From NCBI GenBank assembly GCA_949751835.1, contig CATKHK010000018.1, positions 186,001-250,000 on the forward strand: a DNA stretch of 64,000 bases, in the 5' to 3' direction. Source of the DNA: Blepharisma japonicum (lineage: Eukaryota; Ciliophora; Heterotrichea; Heterotrichida; Blepharismidae). The notes beneath the pieces are model-generated. The model saw only the letters and a program-made list of their open reading frames with translations, searched no databases and was not told the DNA's origin. Made by a program: the position numbers and the translations under genes. This document shows, piece by piece, positions 23,658 through 33,841 of the stretch. Position 1 is the stretch's first letter. Every line of letters starts with the position of its first letter.

Positions 23658-25049
23658 ATGAATTCATTTAAGTGCTTTGTGACGAATTGTCCAAACGATC
23701 CTGAGCATATCTGCAAATGCACCCCAAATCATACGATTTTTTGCAGTAATCATGCAAGAAATCATATGACAAAGAAGTTTGAAAAGCCTCATGAGTGAAT
23801 TGATCTTTATTTCAAGCCAAATCCAGAATCAAAGCAATTAGTAATCGAGAAAGTAAATGAAATCAAAAATGAAATTCGTTCATGTATTGATAAATTGATC
23901 TCACAGTACGGAGAACTCTTAACAGCAATCGAATCATCATTTAGTATAGCTATGGAAAAATATTATAAATTAGATGCTGAATGTAATGATATTATTTTTT
24001 CTGCATCTCAAGAAAGAATTTTAAACATGCCTACAGAATATAAAATTGAAGAGCCACTTCAACTTGAGCCTGAAGAGTGTAAGGAAATAATAAAATTCTG
24101 AGCAATGATTGAAATAGAGCCAGGGATAGATGAAATTAAAGCATCCATAAATCACCTTTATGAAAATTTAGATGTAAATCCATTCCGAAGAGGTGATAAA
24201 TCTACAGTCGATTCTGAAGAAGTCTTTTTCATTAGGCATAATTCTACCGATTTTAATACTTTGAATTTACCATTGATGCAAATATCCAAAACAAATCTGC
24301 CGTTTTCAAAGAAAAATAATGAATACATGCAAAAAAATAAATTTAAGGTTCGAACCTATCAATTTGATGGTACTGGACTAGGCACTGTTTTAATACCTCA
24401 TGATCATTTAATATTCTTTAATGGGATTATCAGTTTCAAAGATCAACATACAGGCTATAGTGCTCCTGAAGCTTGAACTTTCATCATAGATGAAGATAAA
24501 AATATGATACAACTAGAATCTTACACACCATCAACTTGTCCTGCATTGACTTTATGCAAAAATCATGTTTATGCCTTGGGAGGAATACAAAAAGGTGTAT
24601 CTGAAAGATACGATTTAAATAAGAATACATGAGAAAATTTGGCTCCCCTTCCTCAGGGCTGTTTTTGTTCTCCTCATTCTGCATTATTTGAAGATAAAAT
24701 ATTAATAACTGCTTATTGTCTTACCCAGCTTATGATTTATGATATTAAGCAAAATTCTTACACTGAAATCCAAAATTTGAATTTGAACAGTTCTTTAAAT
24801 AAATCAATTTTATCATATAATGAAAGAGTCTATATTCTTGAATTTGGCAGAAGCATATACCAAAGTGAGATAGGAGATATTTCAAAATGAGAACTTATTG
24901 GAAGTAACCAGCTCTCAAATTCAATGATTCAATCTTATAGTGTGGCATTTAAAGGAGCTATTTATTTTGTGAATAGAAATAATCAATTAATAGAGTTCAA
25001 TCTGAAAACAAAGATGGCAACATATGCTAATTTTATTCAGACTAATTAA
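23658..25049 (+). CDS. Zinc-finger/kelch protein 3 of the array
   Basis: 463 codons, no intron, TAA stop. It is more divergent than genes 1 and 2 but keeps C6, C11, C19, C21 and the downstream His residues of the N-terminal cluster, the helical middle, and kelch blades (ALGGIQKGVSERYDLNKNTW). It has its own short leader, without the CTGACTAG block of genes 1 and 2. Function unknown; likely the same adaptor role as its neighbours. Confidence 0.8.
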
Positions 25050-25691
25050 ATCGTTATAGGAATTAAGCAATTATATCGCTGGCTTGGATGCTAATAGTTT
25101 AGTAAGGATTTAAATATAGTGAATCCATTAGCGTGGATTTGATATATTTGAATTTTTGCAAGAATATATAATAAATGAAGATTTTTGAGAAATAAATAAT
25201 CGGAAATCCAAATAAATTGAGTAATCTGCATAATAGTCTAGCTTTCCGCTTACTTAAATATGAAATCTGGCTTACATATAAGCCTTGCTCTAGCCATCAT
25301 TTAATTAAATTTATATATAAAATAGTTTAATTTTATCGTTAAATGGAGCATATAAGGAGTGTGTGTTTATAAGCTCAAGGCCCTACCACCCATCAGACCA
25401 TAACTAAATTACAGCTATTACAAATGGAAGCCTTTTTCTGTAAGTTTAAAAGGCTTTGATTTATATTATGCAAAGATAGAATTTCGATTTAATTAATAAA
25501 CGGTATCTTAAAGTATTTATAAATAATTTGCCAAGCATAGTCTTTCAAATTGCTTACTTAAAAGTTATATTATGCTAGGTAGAATTCGAATCTATATTTT
25601 ATGCAATTTTATATTAATTAAGGATTATAAAAGTTATTCATACTTTAGATAATTTTATAAGCACACTTTTATTCTTTCTAATTAAATTACC
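25050..25691. other. Spacer with a duplicated, partly tRNA-like segment
   Basis: No open gene. Bases 25080-25560 are repeated in decayed form at about 27240-27830 (shared GACCATAACTAAATTA and AAATGGAA..GCCTTTTT landmarks). The segment TAATAGTCTAGC (25231-25242) corresponds to the tRNA-like region of the other copy. Confidence 0.5.
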
Positions 25692-26676
25692 TTAAAAAGG
25701 AAGTTTTTCTAATACTATTAAATGAAATGTCGGAAATCTTGTGAATGGTGTGTTTTCCACAACGTCTTCTATTTCTTTCCTATAAGCTTCAATTATTGAT
25801 TTAACTTCTTCTTCATCTCTCTTAATCACCCTCTTTAAGCAAATCTCAATATGCTCTTTAGTCAATAATTTCAAACTCTCCAAAAATTCATCCTTATTTT
25901 CTTCAGTAAGTTTTCATTCATCATCAACTTTTTTATTCTCTACAATTCTATATAAATGACTGACTTCTCCTAAAGCCCTTTGAATTTCTTCAGCACTTCT
26001 TCCATACACAGGAATCGTTATTTTCCCTTTTTCTTCTTCAGTTATAACTCCTTTTGCATACATATTTTCATTTACTATTTGTATTGGAACTGCAGGATAT
26101 ACGTTACCTACCACTTCTGTTGGGATAATTATAAGCAATCTCCCTCGATTTACCAGTTCTTTATGTCTTTGGGTTAAAATGTTAACAAAATGGCCATGGG
26201 CAACTTCTGCTATTTGCTGCTTTAATATAATGTCATTTGTAGATGAAGGGCAAATGTGATCGAATACTGAGAAAGATTGAGGTAAAAAATGAAAGGCTAA
26301 AGAAGAAATTCCAATATGAACATAATTATTAGGGAATATCTGCTGAACAAAAGTTCTTCCTAGCCCTGAAAAATAAACATTTGGGATTTTTATGTAAGAG
26401 TCTGGATCTTCGAGAGTTTTGAAGGTTGTATTTCATTTATTTTCGGGCAAATCATTATGAATAATCATAATAGGCTTTGAGAGTTTGATTAAAGAATACA
26501 ACTGAATTATAGCCTTCGGCTGAGCCATAGTCTGAGATCACTATTGTATCGTTGAAAATTGTATCAATGTGTTGAAGAGACTCTATAAAAGGCTGTAAAA
26601 GTTTCATTAAGACTCTTCTTTGATTGCTTGATGCTTGATTATAGTTTTTAAAGATATGCAATCCTGACAATTTCAT
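25692..26676 (-). pseudogene. SABATH-type carboxyl methyltransferase gene with one frameshift
   Basis: ATG 26676 to TAA 25692. Frame 1 gives MKLSGLHIFKNYNQASSNQR and the glycine-rich SAM site VISDYGSAEGYNS. The next frame then carries on with KPIMIIHNDLPENKWN, IGISSLAFHFLPQ, the Gln/His-rich middle and the C-terminal helical part, with TGA as Trp. This order, SAM loop, HNDLP, S-x-LHWLS-like motif, is that of the SABATH family (salicylate, jasmonate or other small acid methyltransferases, best known from plants). The frames meet at about 26503-26515. The total of 985 nt would fit a 16-nt intron, but no GT...AG pair of that size exists there, so I call a one-base frameshift, either real decay or an assembly error in the sequence. 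It sits inside the kelch array in opposite orientation. Confidence 0.65.
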
Positions 26677-26929
26677 TTTATAATTTTTTTTCTTACTGAA
26701 AAGGAGTGAAAAACTCTGTAAATATATTTTGAAAATCATAATAAAAGTTTTAATATTGGTTAATAAGAGTTAAATACATAATTGTTTGGAATATGATTAT
26801 TACTAAATCTATTAAATTTTGAGCAATTTTAAAAGATTTTCTGAAATATCCATAATTTAGAATTCGCCAATCAATTGAAAAGCTTTTAAACAGTTAAGCA
26901 ATATTCTTCTATAGTTATTCGATAGCTTG

Positions 26930-27290
26930 TTAATATCTTTCAAGGTGCCTATCTTAGACCTTATATTTGGTAGAAACATTTATCAAAATGAAATATATTA
27001 ACTTGTAATAAAAAGCCCAATAATAAAAATTAATTAATTAAAATTGGAAAATAAATAAAGAACATATAGGAGAATAATGTATAATTTATTTTATACGAAA
27101 TATCCAAAATAAAAGCTTGGCATAATAGCTTAGAAAATAATAGCATTTAGCATGTCTGCAGCTTATTTTATATAATTCAAGATGTGAATAGAAATAACTA
27201 ATTAGTAGAGTTTAATCCGAAAACAAAGATGGCAACGTTTATTAATGTATTCAGGCTACAATCGAGATTGATATTAAGAAATTACATTTA
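26930..27290 (+). pseudogene. Strongly decayed kelch gene, 3' part
   Basis: Patches match kelch genes 1-3 in order: TTTGGTAGAAACATTTATCA against TTTGGTGGAAGCATTTATCA, then AATATCCAAAATAAAAGCTT, then TGTGAATAGAAATAA followed by GTAGAGTTTAATC and AAACAAAGATGGCAAC. The patches are closest to gene 3. Many stops and gaps lie between them. It is an old member of the array between genes 3 and 4, and its flank is also duplicated. Confidence 0.6.
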
Positions 27291-27299
27291 TAATTTTTA

Positions 27300-27854
27300 T
27301 ATTGGTAATTAAATAAATTTAACGAATCCATTAGCGAAGATTCACTATATCTGGCTTTAGCAGGAATGTATAATTAAATGAAGATTGTCTGTGAGAAGAC
27401 AATAACTAAGAATCCAATAATTGGCTAATTTTCCTAATAGTCTAGCAGTTCGGCATTACCTAAATCTGGAGTTTGAACCCTCCTGAAGGTCTCTTTCTAA
27501 TTCTCATTTATCGAGAATTATATATAAGCTCTTCATAATAAAAGCTTACAATATTTAATTAAAAATAAATAGACTAAATTAAAATCATTTATCTATGAGA
27601 TAATATCCCTTCAATAGGCAGACACTTAAATAAATGATAAATTGAATATCTAAATTTAGAAATTACTAATTGAAGCGTATAAAGAATCAGGGCTATAAGG
27701 CCAGGGCCATAAGATCAACAGACCATAACTAAATTATAGCTATCGCAAATGGAAAGCCTTTTTGCTGCAAGTTTTAGGAATTTTGACTTATATATGCAAG
27801 GATAACTTTCAACTTTAGTTTAGAGAAATAATAGTAATAATAATATTTATAAAT
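27300..27854. other. Spacer before kelch gene 4
   Basis: Decayed duplicate of the 25080-25560 spacer. It holds the tRNA-like segment at 27432-27490. No protein gene seen. Confidence 0.5.
27432..27490 (+). other. tRNA-like fragment (decayed)
   Basis: TAGTCTAGCAGTTCGGCATTA resembles the D-arm region of eukaryotic tRNA-Glu/Asp, and GGAGTTTGAACCCTCC has the form of a T-arm. The anticodon arm is missing and the acceptor ends pair poorly. So it is a tRNA relic or a SINE-like head, not a functional tRNA. Confidence 0.3.
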
Positions 27855-29320
27855 ATGAAGCCAGCTAAGTGCTTTATAGATAATTGCCCAAATTATTCAA
27901 TATGTATTAAAATGATGATGCTGAGCCAGCATCCTTTCTCATGAGGCCTTAGAAGGTAGTGAAGACCTTTTAAAAGGGTCTAAGTTTAAGCCCAAATAAT
28001 CCAGAGCATATCTGCAAATGCACGCCTGCTCACACTATTTTTTGCAGCAAACATGCAAAAAATCACATGATTATGAAATTTCAAAAGCCTCATGAGTGAA
28101 TTGATCTTTATTTTGAGCCAAATCCAGATTCTAGTAAGATAGTTATCAAAAAAGCCAATGAAATAAAAAATGATCTTCGTCTGTGTCTTGATAAACTTGT
28201 GCTGCAGTATGGAGAACTATTAGAAACAATTGAAAAGTATTTAAGCTTAGCTTTAGAAAAATATTACAAATTAAATGAGGAGTGCGATGAAATTATTCTT
28301 TTTGCGTCTCAAGAGAGGATACTTAATATGCCAACAGAAAAGAAGATAGAAAAGTATCTTATACTTGAGTCTGAAGAGTGCAAAGAATCGATTCAACACT
28401 GAAAAGTTCCTGAATTAGAAGAAGACATAAGTAAAATTAAAGAATATATTGAAGAACTTTATAAAAATTTGGAAGTAAATCCATTTAAAGAGACTTATAA
28501 CGAAATATGCTTTATACAACAGGATAGCCCTGGACAATTTAATTCGTTGAATTTGATTTCAATGACAATTTCAACCAAAACTCTAAATCTTTTGCAAAAT
28601 CTCTATGATGCTAGCTCTGTTTTAATCCCTACAAATAGCTCAGTTTTCTTTCATGGAAGTTATAACAGAAGTAATTACGGCTGATCTCCTCCGACGAGTC
28701 CTTCAGTTAGTTGCAATTTTATAGTCGATAAAAATAAAAATACTAGAATGCTTGTATCAGGCACACCAGCAAGCAAACCAGCGTTAACATATTATAAATC
28801 TTCAATTTATGCTTTTGGGGGAAATAATGATTATGGGGGAAATAATCAATATATATCAGAAAAATATAGTTTAGAAGAAAATAAATGAACTATACTGAAA
28901 CCTCTACCTCAAGGCTATTGCTGATGCAACTCTTATTCTGCTTTATTTAAAGATCAGATCTTGATCACTGCATTATGTTCAACAAATCTACAATGCTATG
29001 ATATTAAGAAAGATACTTTTGCAGCTATTCCAAACTTAGATCTACATCAAAATTCTCACAAATCAATATTTTCTTATGGTAGGAGAGTCTATCTTTTTGA
29101 GTTTGGATCAAATATCTATCAAAGTGAAAAAGATGATTTTTTAAAATGAGAACTCATAGGAAACAATCAAATCTATAATTCAGTTGCCCGAAACTATGGC
29201 CTAGTACTAAAAAACAAAATCTATTTTATAAATGATCGGAATCAATTAATAGAATTCAATCTCAAAGCCAAGGAGCTAAAATGCATTCAAAATTCTTGGC
29301 AAGCTTTAAAAAAAGCATAA
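27855..29320 (+). pseudogene. Zinc-finger/kelch protein 4, interrupted by a 104-bp insertion
   Basis: Collinear with kelch genes 1-3 and open, with TGA as Trp, from 27855 to TAA 29318-29320 except for one insertion. The insertion falls between the second Cys of the N-terminal cluster (MKPAKCFIDNCPN) and NPEHICKC. It contains a TAG and shifts the frame by two; without its 104 bp the frame is restored exactly. The rest keeps helical middle and kelch blades (KYSLEENKW, TILKPLPQGYCW). Because nothing else is broken, the insertion is recent, or is removed from RNA or DNA by a route other than the usual 15-nt splicing. Confidence 0.75.
27894..27997. mobile_element. 104-bp hairpin-rich insertion with 8-bp direct repeats
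   Basis: The sequence GCCCAAAT occurs at 27886-27893 and again at 27990-27997, where the paralogs have a single GCCCAAACG. Between them lie several self-complementary stretches: GATGCTGAGCCAGCATC (7-bp stem), CTCATGAG next to AGGCCT, and GACCTTTTAAAAGGGTC. Eight-bp direct repeats fit a target-site duplication such as hAT-type MITEs make, but I see no convincing terminal inverted repeats. It does not have intron borders that keep the frame. Confidence 0.6.
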
Positions 29321-30042
29321 TTAATAAAAATCAAAATTACTTAGAATTGCTGTAAATATTTAATAAGCTCTTGCTAAAATCAAACTTATTATTAAAATGA
29401 TAAGATAATCAATATAGTTTAATAATTTATTTATCTTCTTGACCTCTTTAGAGTTGTTAGGATATCTTATAATCGAATAATAGTTTAATTTAGCTCTTGG
29501 CTATATCTTAAACTAGATTTAAATCTATTTAGTTATTCAATATTTTTAATCCTCTATGGAAATTTAAGATAATCTAAATAGAAGCTTCTAAAACCTAGAA
29601 TGTTCTAATCAAAATTAGAAAAATATATAATATAAGACTTTTATAATATAAAATATATTAAAAAATCATATAATTGAAACTTAGCTAAAAAATAATATTT
29701 TGGAGAAAACTTGGACAACGATCCCATTTATATTGGTTTTTGATTTCATCAGCACAGCTTGAGTATCCAATATAATGATTGTATATTTAATCACTGGCTT
29801 AGATCTTAATATAATTCAGCCATATCAGTTTCTCTATATATCCATATTAATATTAAACCTAAATCTAGACCAATAAAACTTTCTCCATCAAGAATTATTA
29901 CCATTATAATATACAAAATTAAAAAACTGTTTTGTTTTTTCTATTAAACTTTAATTTTCGCTCACATTTTATAATCACAAATTCTTATCAGAATATATTC
30001 TAATATTCACTCCATCTTAGAATTATTTTTATTATTATATTG
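29321..30042. other. AT-rich stretch at the border of accessory and core regions
   Basis: Over 700 bp with no gene, repeat or structured element that I recognise. It separates the kelch array from the first intron-containing gene. Confidence 0.5.
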
Positions 30043-32229
30043 ATGCAATTCTCTATCATATTAATCCTTTCTGTTCTGCTCAAACTCGCATTAGGCTTCG
30101 AATATATTCGACTTTCAGATAGACTTTCTCTCGGGTTTGAATTCAACCTCACAAGTGTGCGATTCAGTTTTATTGTATTTTCTATATAGTGCGATGCTGG
30201 GTGATGCGGAATTGGGTTTGGTACCGATATGATTCACACTGATATGATAGTTGTAATGGCTAATAATAATGGTGAGCCGCCCACCAAAATGGACTTATTC
30301 TCAATAGAAGAGGCAACTCCTCCTACAGATGTGTCACTCGGCGGTCGAGACGACTTAGTTCTCGAAGATTGAAGCTACACAGAGACTGGATTTACTGCAG
30401 TTGTATCAAGACTTTTGACAACTGGCGATACTTTTGATAACATAATAATTCCTCATTCAGAGATGGACATGATCTGTGCAACCCAAAAAAAAAATAGTTG
30501 GACAAAGCATGATTTTAGCGGTAAATTTTAAGCAGTACATTATAAAATTAATTTAGATCCAACCAATATGTGGCTTGAGCTTGTTGCTGAGGACACTAAG
30601 ACCAGCAAAATATTTCATAGGTGCTTGATGCTTATATTATGGACTTATGCAGTGCCTATTGGTATTGCTTTTGCACGGTATTTTAAGTGGCTTGGCCACG
30701 TGTGGATTGTTGGACATTTGATTTGCACAGTTCCAGCAATCTGAATGACATGGTGGAATTCAAGCAAAAAATACAAAGAAACCAAGCCTACAATGCCTAT
30801 TATCAATAATTATGATCGATGCCATGATATGCTAGGGCTTGTTCTTTTGTCATTATTGATGGCAGAAGGTCTATTAGGAATATTTTCCATTATCACAAAA
30901 TGGTATGGAAAAAATGCTTATTTTATATCATATACACGTAAATTACATCAATTTATTGGCTGGACGTTATATATAGCAGGAATTTTAAATAATGGTATTT
31001 ATGACTTACAGCTAATCTATGACTACTCTCATCAAATGGATCTTGTTTTCATGTTTTTCATCGTTTTCCTGCTCGTATTGCTTGAGTCAAGGCATCGCCT
31101 TAGTCCATTTTTGCCTTTTATGAGTTTTTTCATCAAGAAAAAACAATTAGAAACAAGCCATTTAAAAGTAATAGAAGATATTAATGAAAGTGGCAGAGAG
31201 TATGTATTTTTTGACGAAAGTGTCCTTGATATATCTACTTTTCAATACAGCCATCCAGGAGGTGCTACACTTTTCAAGAATATCAAAGGAGAGGATATAG
31301 GAAAATATTTAGTAGGATGTAGTAATAAAAATTTTCTGAATCCATATACACATTCACCCATAGCTATGAAAATTGTTGATTATTTATCAATTAATACCAT
31401 TCCTTATCCAGAAAATTTTTTAATCAATAAAAATAATTCAGATCAAAATAATATGATTTGAAGGATGGCTAAAAAGAGGAAAATCAGCCACAGGACATAT
31501 ATAATTACTTTTAAATCCAAAGAATATGAGCTTAATCCGGTATGAGAAAAAGCTGAATGGCTTGGAAAACATTTTAAGGCGTCAATTCAAGTTAAATCTT
31601 CATTAACAAATAAATATACAACCATATCAAGATATTATAGTTGCATTTTTGTAGATTTGGATAGCTGAAAACAAGAAGTTTCTGATGAAGGGAATGAAAT
31701 AACTGAATTAACCAGGAATGGGGTAAAAGGACTGAGTTTTATTATAAAAATCTATCCAGGGGGTATTATGACCGAATATTTAAAATCGCTTGCAAAAAAT
31801 GAAAAAATTGCTTTAAAAGGCCCTTTAGGGCCAGGGCTGTCAGTCGATAACTTATCAGGAGAATTTTTAGCAGTTGCAGGCGGAACAGGCTTAGTACCCT
31901 TTTTAGATTTAGTTCACTACTTTTGGGTAAATCGAAATAACCCTCATGAATTCAAGCTTACGCTTATCGTGTCTTTTCGCAGGAAAAAAGATGTTTTTGC
32001 ATATGATCTTATAAGTGCTACAGAAAGAGCTGTGGATTCAAGTATTTTTAAGTTCGTTTTGATTATAAGCAGTGAAAAAGAAAAGCCTTGCTTACGAGAA
32101 CTCTTGATTGAGAATGGAAAGCAAAAGCCGAAAAAAGCTTGGGTGTGTGGGCCATCAGGATTCAATAGTTTTGTAGCTGATGTATTGATGCAATCTGGGT
32201 TAGAAAGCCAAAACATCATAATTATGTAA
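30043..32229 (+). CDS. DOMON-cytochrome b561-cytochrome b5-reductase fusion
   Basis: 718 codons after removing 15-nt introns at 30175-30189 and 30521-30535, with TGA as Trp. A signal peptide (MQFSIILILSVLLKLALG) is followed by a DOMON domain (CDAGWCGIGFGTDMIH...). Next are about five membrane helices of a cytochrome b561-like unit with His in GHLICT, RCHDML and KLHQFIGW. A cytochrome b5 fold follows (DISTFQYSHPGGATLF, heme-binding HPGG), and last a ferredoxin-reductase-like FAD/NAD(P) module with KGPLGPGL, AVAGGTG and WVCGPSGF. Such a chain could carry electrons from cytosolic NAD(P)H across the membrane to a DOMON heme or external metal or ascorbate. The parts are well known, and this four-part order is related to the DOMON-b561 reductase (FRRS1/CYB561) families. 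Confidence 0.85.
30175..30189 (+). other. 15-nt intron, phase 0
   Basis: GTATTTTCTATATAG. Removal joins ...FSFI to CDAGWC; A at position 10; ends in an in-frame TAG if retained. Confidence 0.85.
30521..30535 (+). other. 15-nt intron, phase 1
   Basis: GTAAATTTTAAGCAG. Removal gives DFSGVHYKINLD; A at position 10; TAA in frame at positions 9-11 if retained. Confidence 0.85.
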
Positions 32230-32785
32230 ACATAAATAATTAGAGTTGAACTCTACCATTGTGACTTGCTCAGTGTAGAGGTATCATAAATTATTGTCCA
32301 TTAATATAACTTCATTAAATTGAAAAATTCTTATATATGATAGTTTAAAATTATAGAATATTTTTATTTTATTTACCTTAGTTAATATTCATATCTTAGT
32401 AACAAATTCCATACCATAGAAGATAAATTAGTTGCTTTCTTATTAATTGTTATATATTAATTTTTTAAGACTTCTTTCTGTTAATTCAATCATTTTTAAT
32501 CCTTGTAGCATCAGCATTTAATATGCTTACTCCTTTACCTATCTTTTTTATTGCGTGATTAATTGCTTATATAGATTTATTTTATACGCTTACATTTTAA
32601 AAGATTTACCTTCTTTAGTTAGTTTTACCTTATCTTTCTCTTTATTTATTACAATATAACTTAAACTAATCAATTTCTGTGCTTGGAATATATCTTTTAT
32701 AATTACAAAACGCTTTTGGAAATTATTTCTTTTCTTTAAAATGAAGTATATGGCAAAAAAAGCTATTAAATTCGTGATTTAAACA
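32230..32785. other. AT-rich convergent spacer
   Basis: Between the ends of the reductase fusion (+) and the Cys-rich gene (-). No gene or clear terminator structure seen. Confidence 0.5.
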
Positions 32786-33493
32786 TTAATCCGATTCAAT
32801 TTCAATACTTATATCCGAAATTGATTCGTCAGATTTAATCATAGGAGTTTGTGCAGGTATTTCTTCATCTTCTTTGACACTTTTTTCTTCTCCCTCTTGG
32901 TTATTGATTTGAATTTCAATTTGAGAGCATTCAGGATTTGCAGTAGCAGTAGGCGTAGAGTTTGATTTTTTGGTATCATGATTTGAATTCTTCTGACCTC
33001 CTGAACTTCCCATCTCATTAATGATTACAATATTGGAATTATAATTGCTATTGTAATTGTTGCCACCGTAGCTACCATAATAACCATTATCGTTGATATC
33101 TATGATAGCTATTCCAAAGCAAGTATATATATTAAGCCTATTACAGCATCTTACTAAAGAACGTGAAATCCCATGGCATGCTCAATCACATCATGTTGAA
33201 ACACCTGAAGTATTGTAATTTGCCTTTTGCACACAATTGGTGAAGAGTATTTGATCACACTCTGAGCACTTTTTAGAGAGATCGCACTTGCAATTACAAT
33301 CTGAGCATGTGCCACTTGCTGAGCTAGATGATAATAAGCAGCATGTTAACACTTTGCAGCAGCATGAGCCAATATGGGAAAATATAGTGCACGGCATAGA
33401 ATGGCAAATCGAGCAGCAGTCAGTTGCTATGCACTTACACAAGCTTTCATTGCAGCAGATCTGTAAGATTCCCTTTACAATATCTTCAGCCAT
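32786..33493 (-). CDS. Cysteine-rich protein, unknown family
   Basis: 235 codons with TGA as Trp, no intron. The first 130 residues hold many Cys in pairs and triples (ICCNESLCKCIATDCCSICH, GSCCCKVLTCCL, CSDCNCKCDLSKKCSECD), then WCDWACHG and RCCNR. A Gly/Asn/Tyr-rich linker follows, then a polar tail ending in Glu/Ser-rich sequence (SDESISDISIEIESD). There is no signal peptide, so disulphide use in secretion is unlikely. Zinc binding or multiple S-palmitoylation at a membrane are possible. I do not recognise the family. Confidence 0.65.
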
Positions 33494-33841
33494 TATATTT
33501 TATATATCCTATGAATTATGCTAATTTAAATATCAATACTTAAATTTTTTAGTGTTTATTTCGGTGCGTTGGCTTAAGCCTTTCATTATTAAAAGCCTAT
33601 CTAATTGTGTTTTATAACCTAACAAAATATAATTTTTAGCTTTATGATTTAATTTTGCTTAACTTTTTATAAAAATAGATGCATATAATAAGATATGATT
33701 AATCTATCTAATTTAGGTAGGAAATTTTTATAAAACAAAAAACCAATTTAATTTGCTTTATATTTATAACTGAAGATTGATTATAATTTTAGCTATAATG
33801 ATATTTTTTATGTGAAAGGTTTATAAATAAAGTAAATCCAT
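33494..33841. other. AT-rich spacer
   Basis: Separates two minus-strand genes. Nothing recognised. Confidence 0.5.

Noticed and set aside
26490-26560. 16-nt intron in the SABATH-like gene
   Set aside because: The length difference would fit, but no GT...AG pair 16 nt apart lies near the frame change.
27894-28006. Kelch gene 4 insertion read as a spliceosomal intron
   Set aside because: No GT...AG pair gives both the right length (104) and the right phase, and all other introns here are 15 nt.
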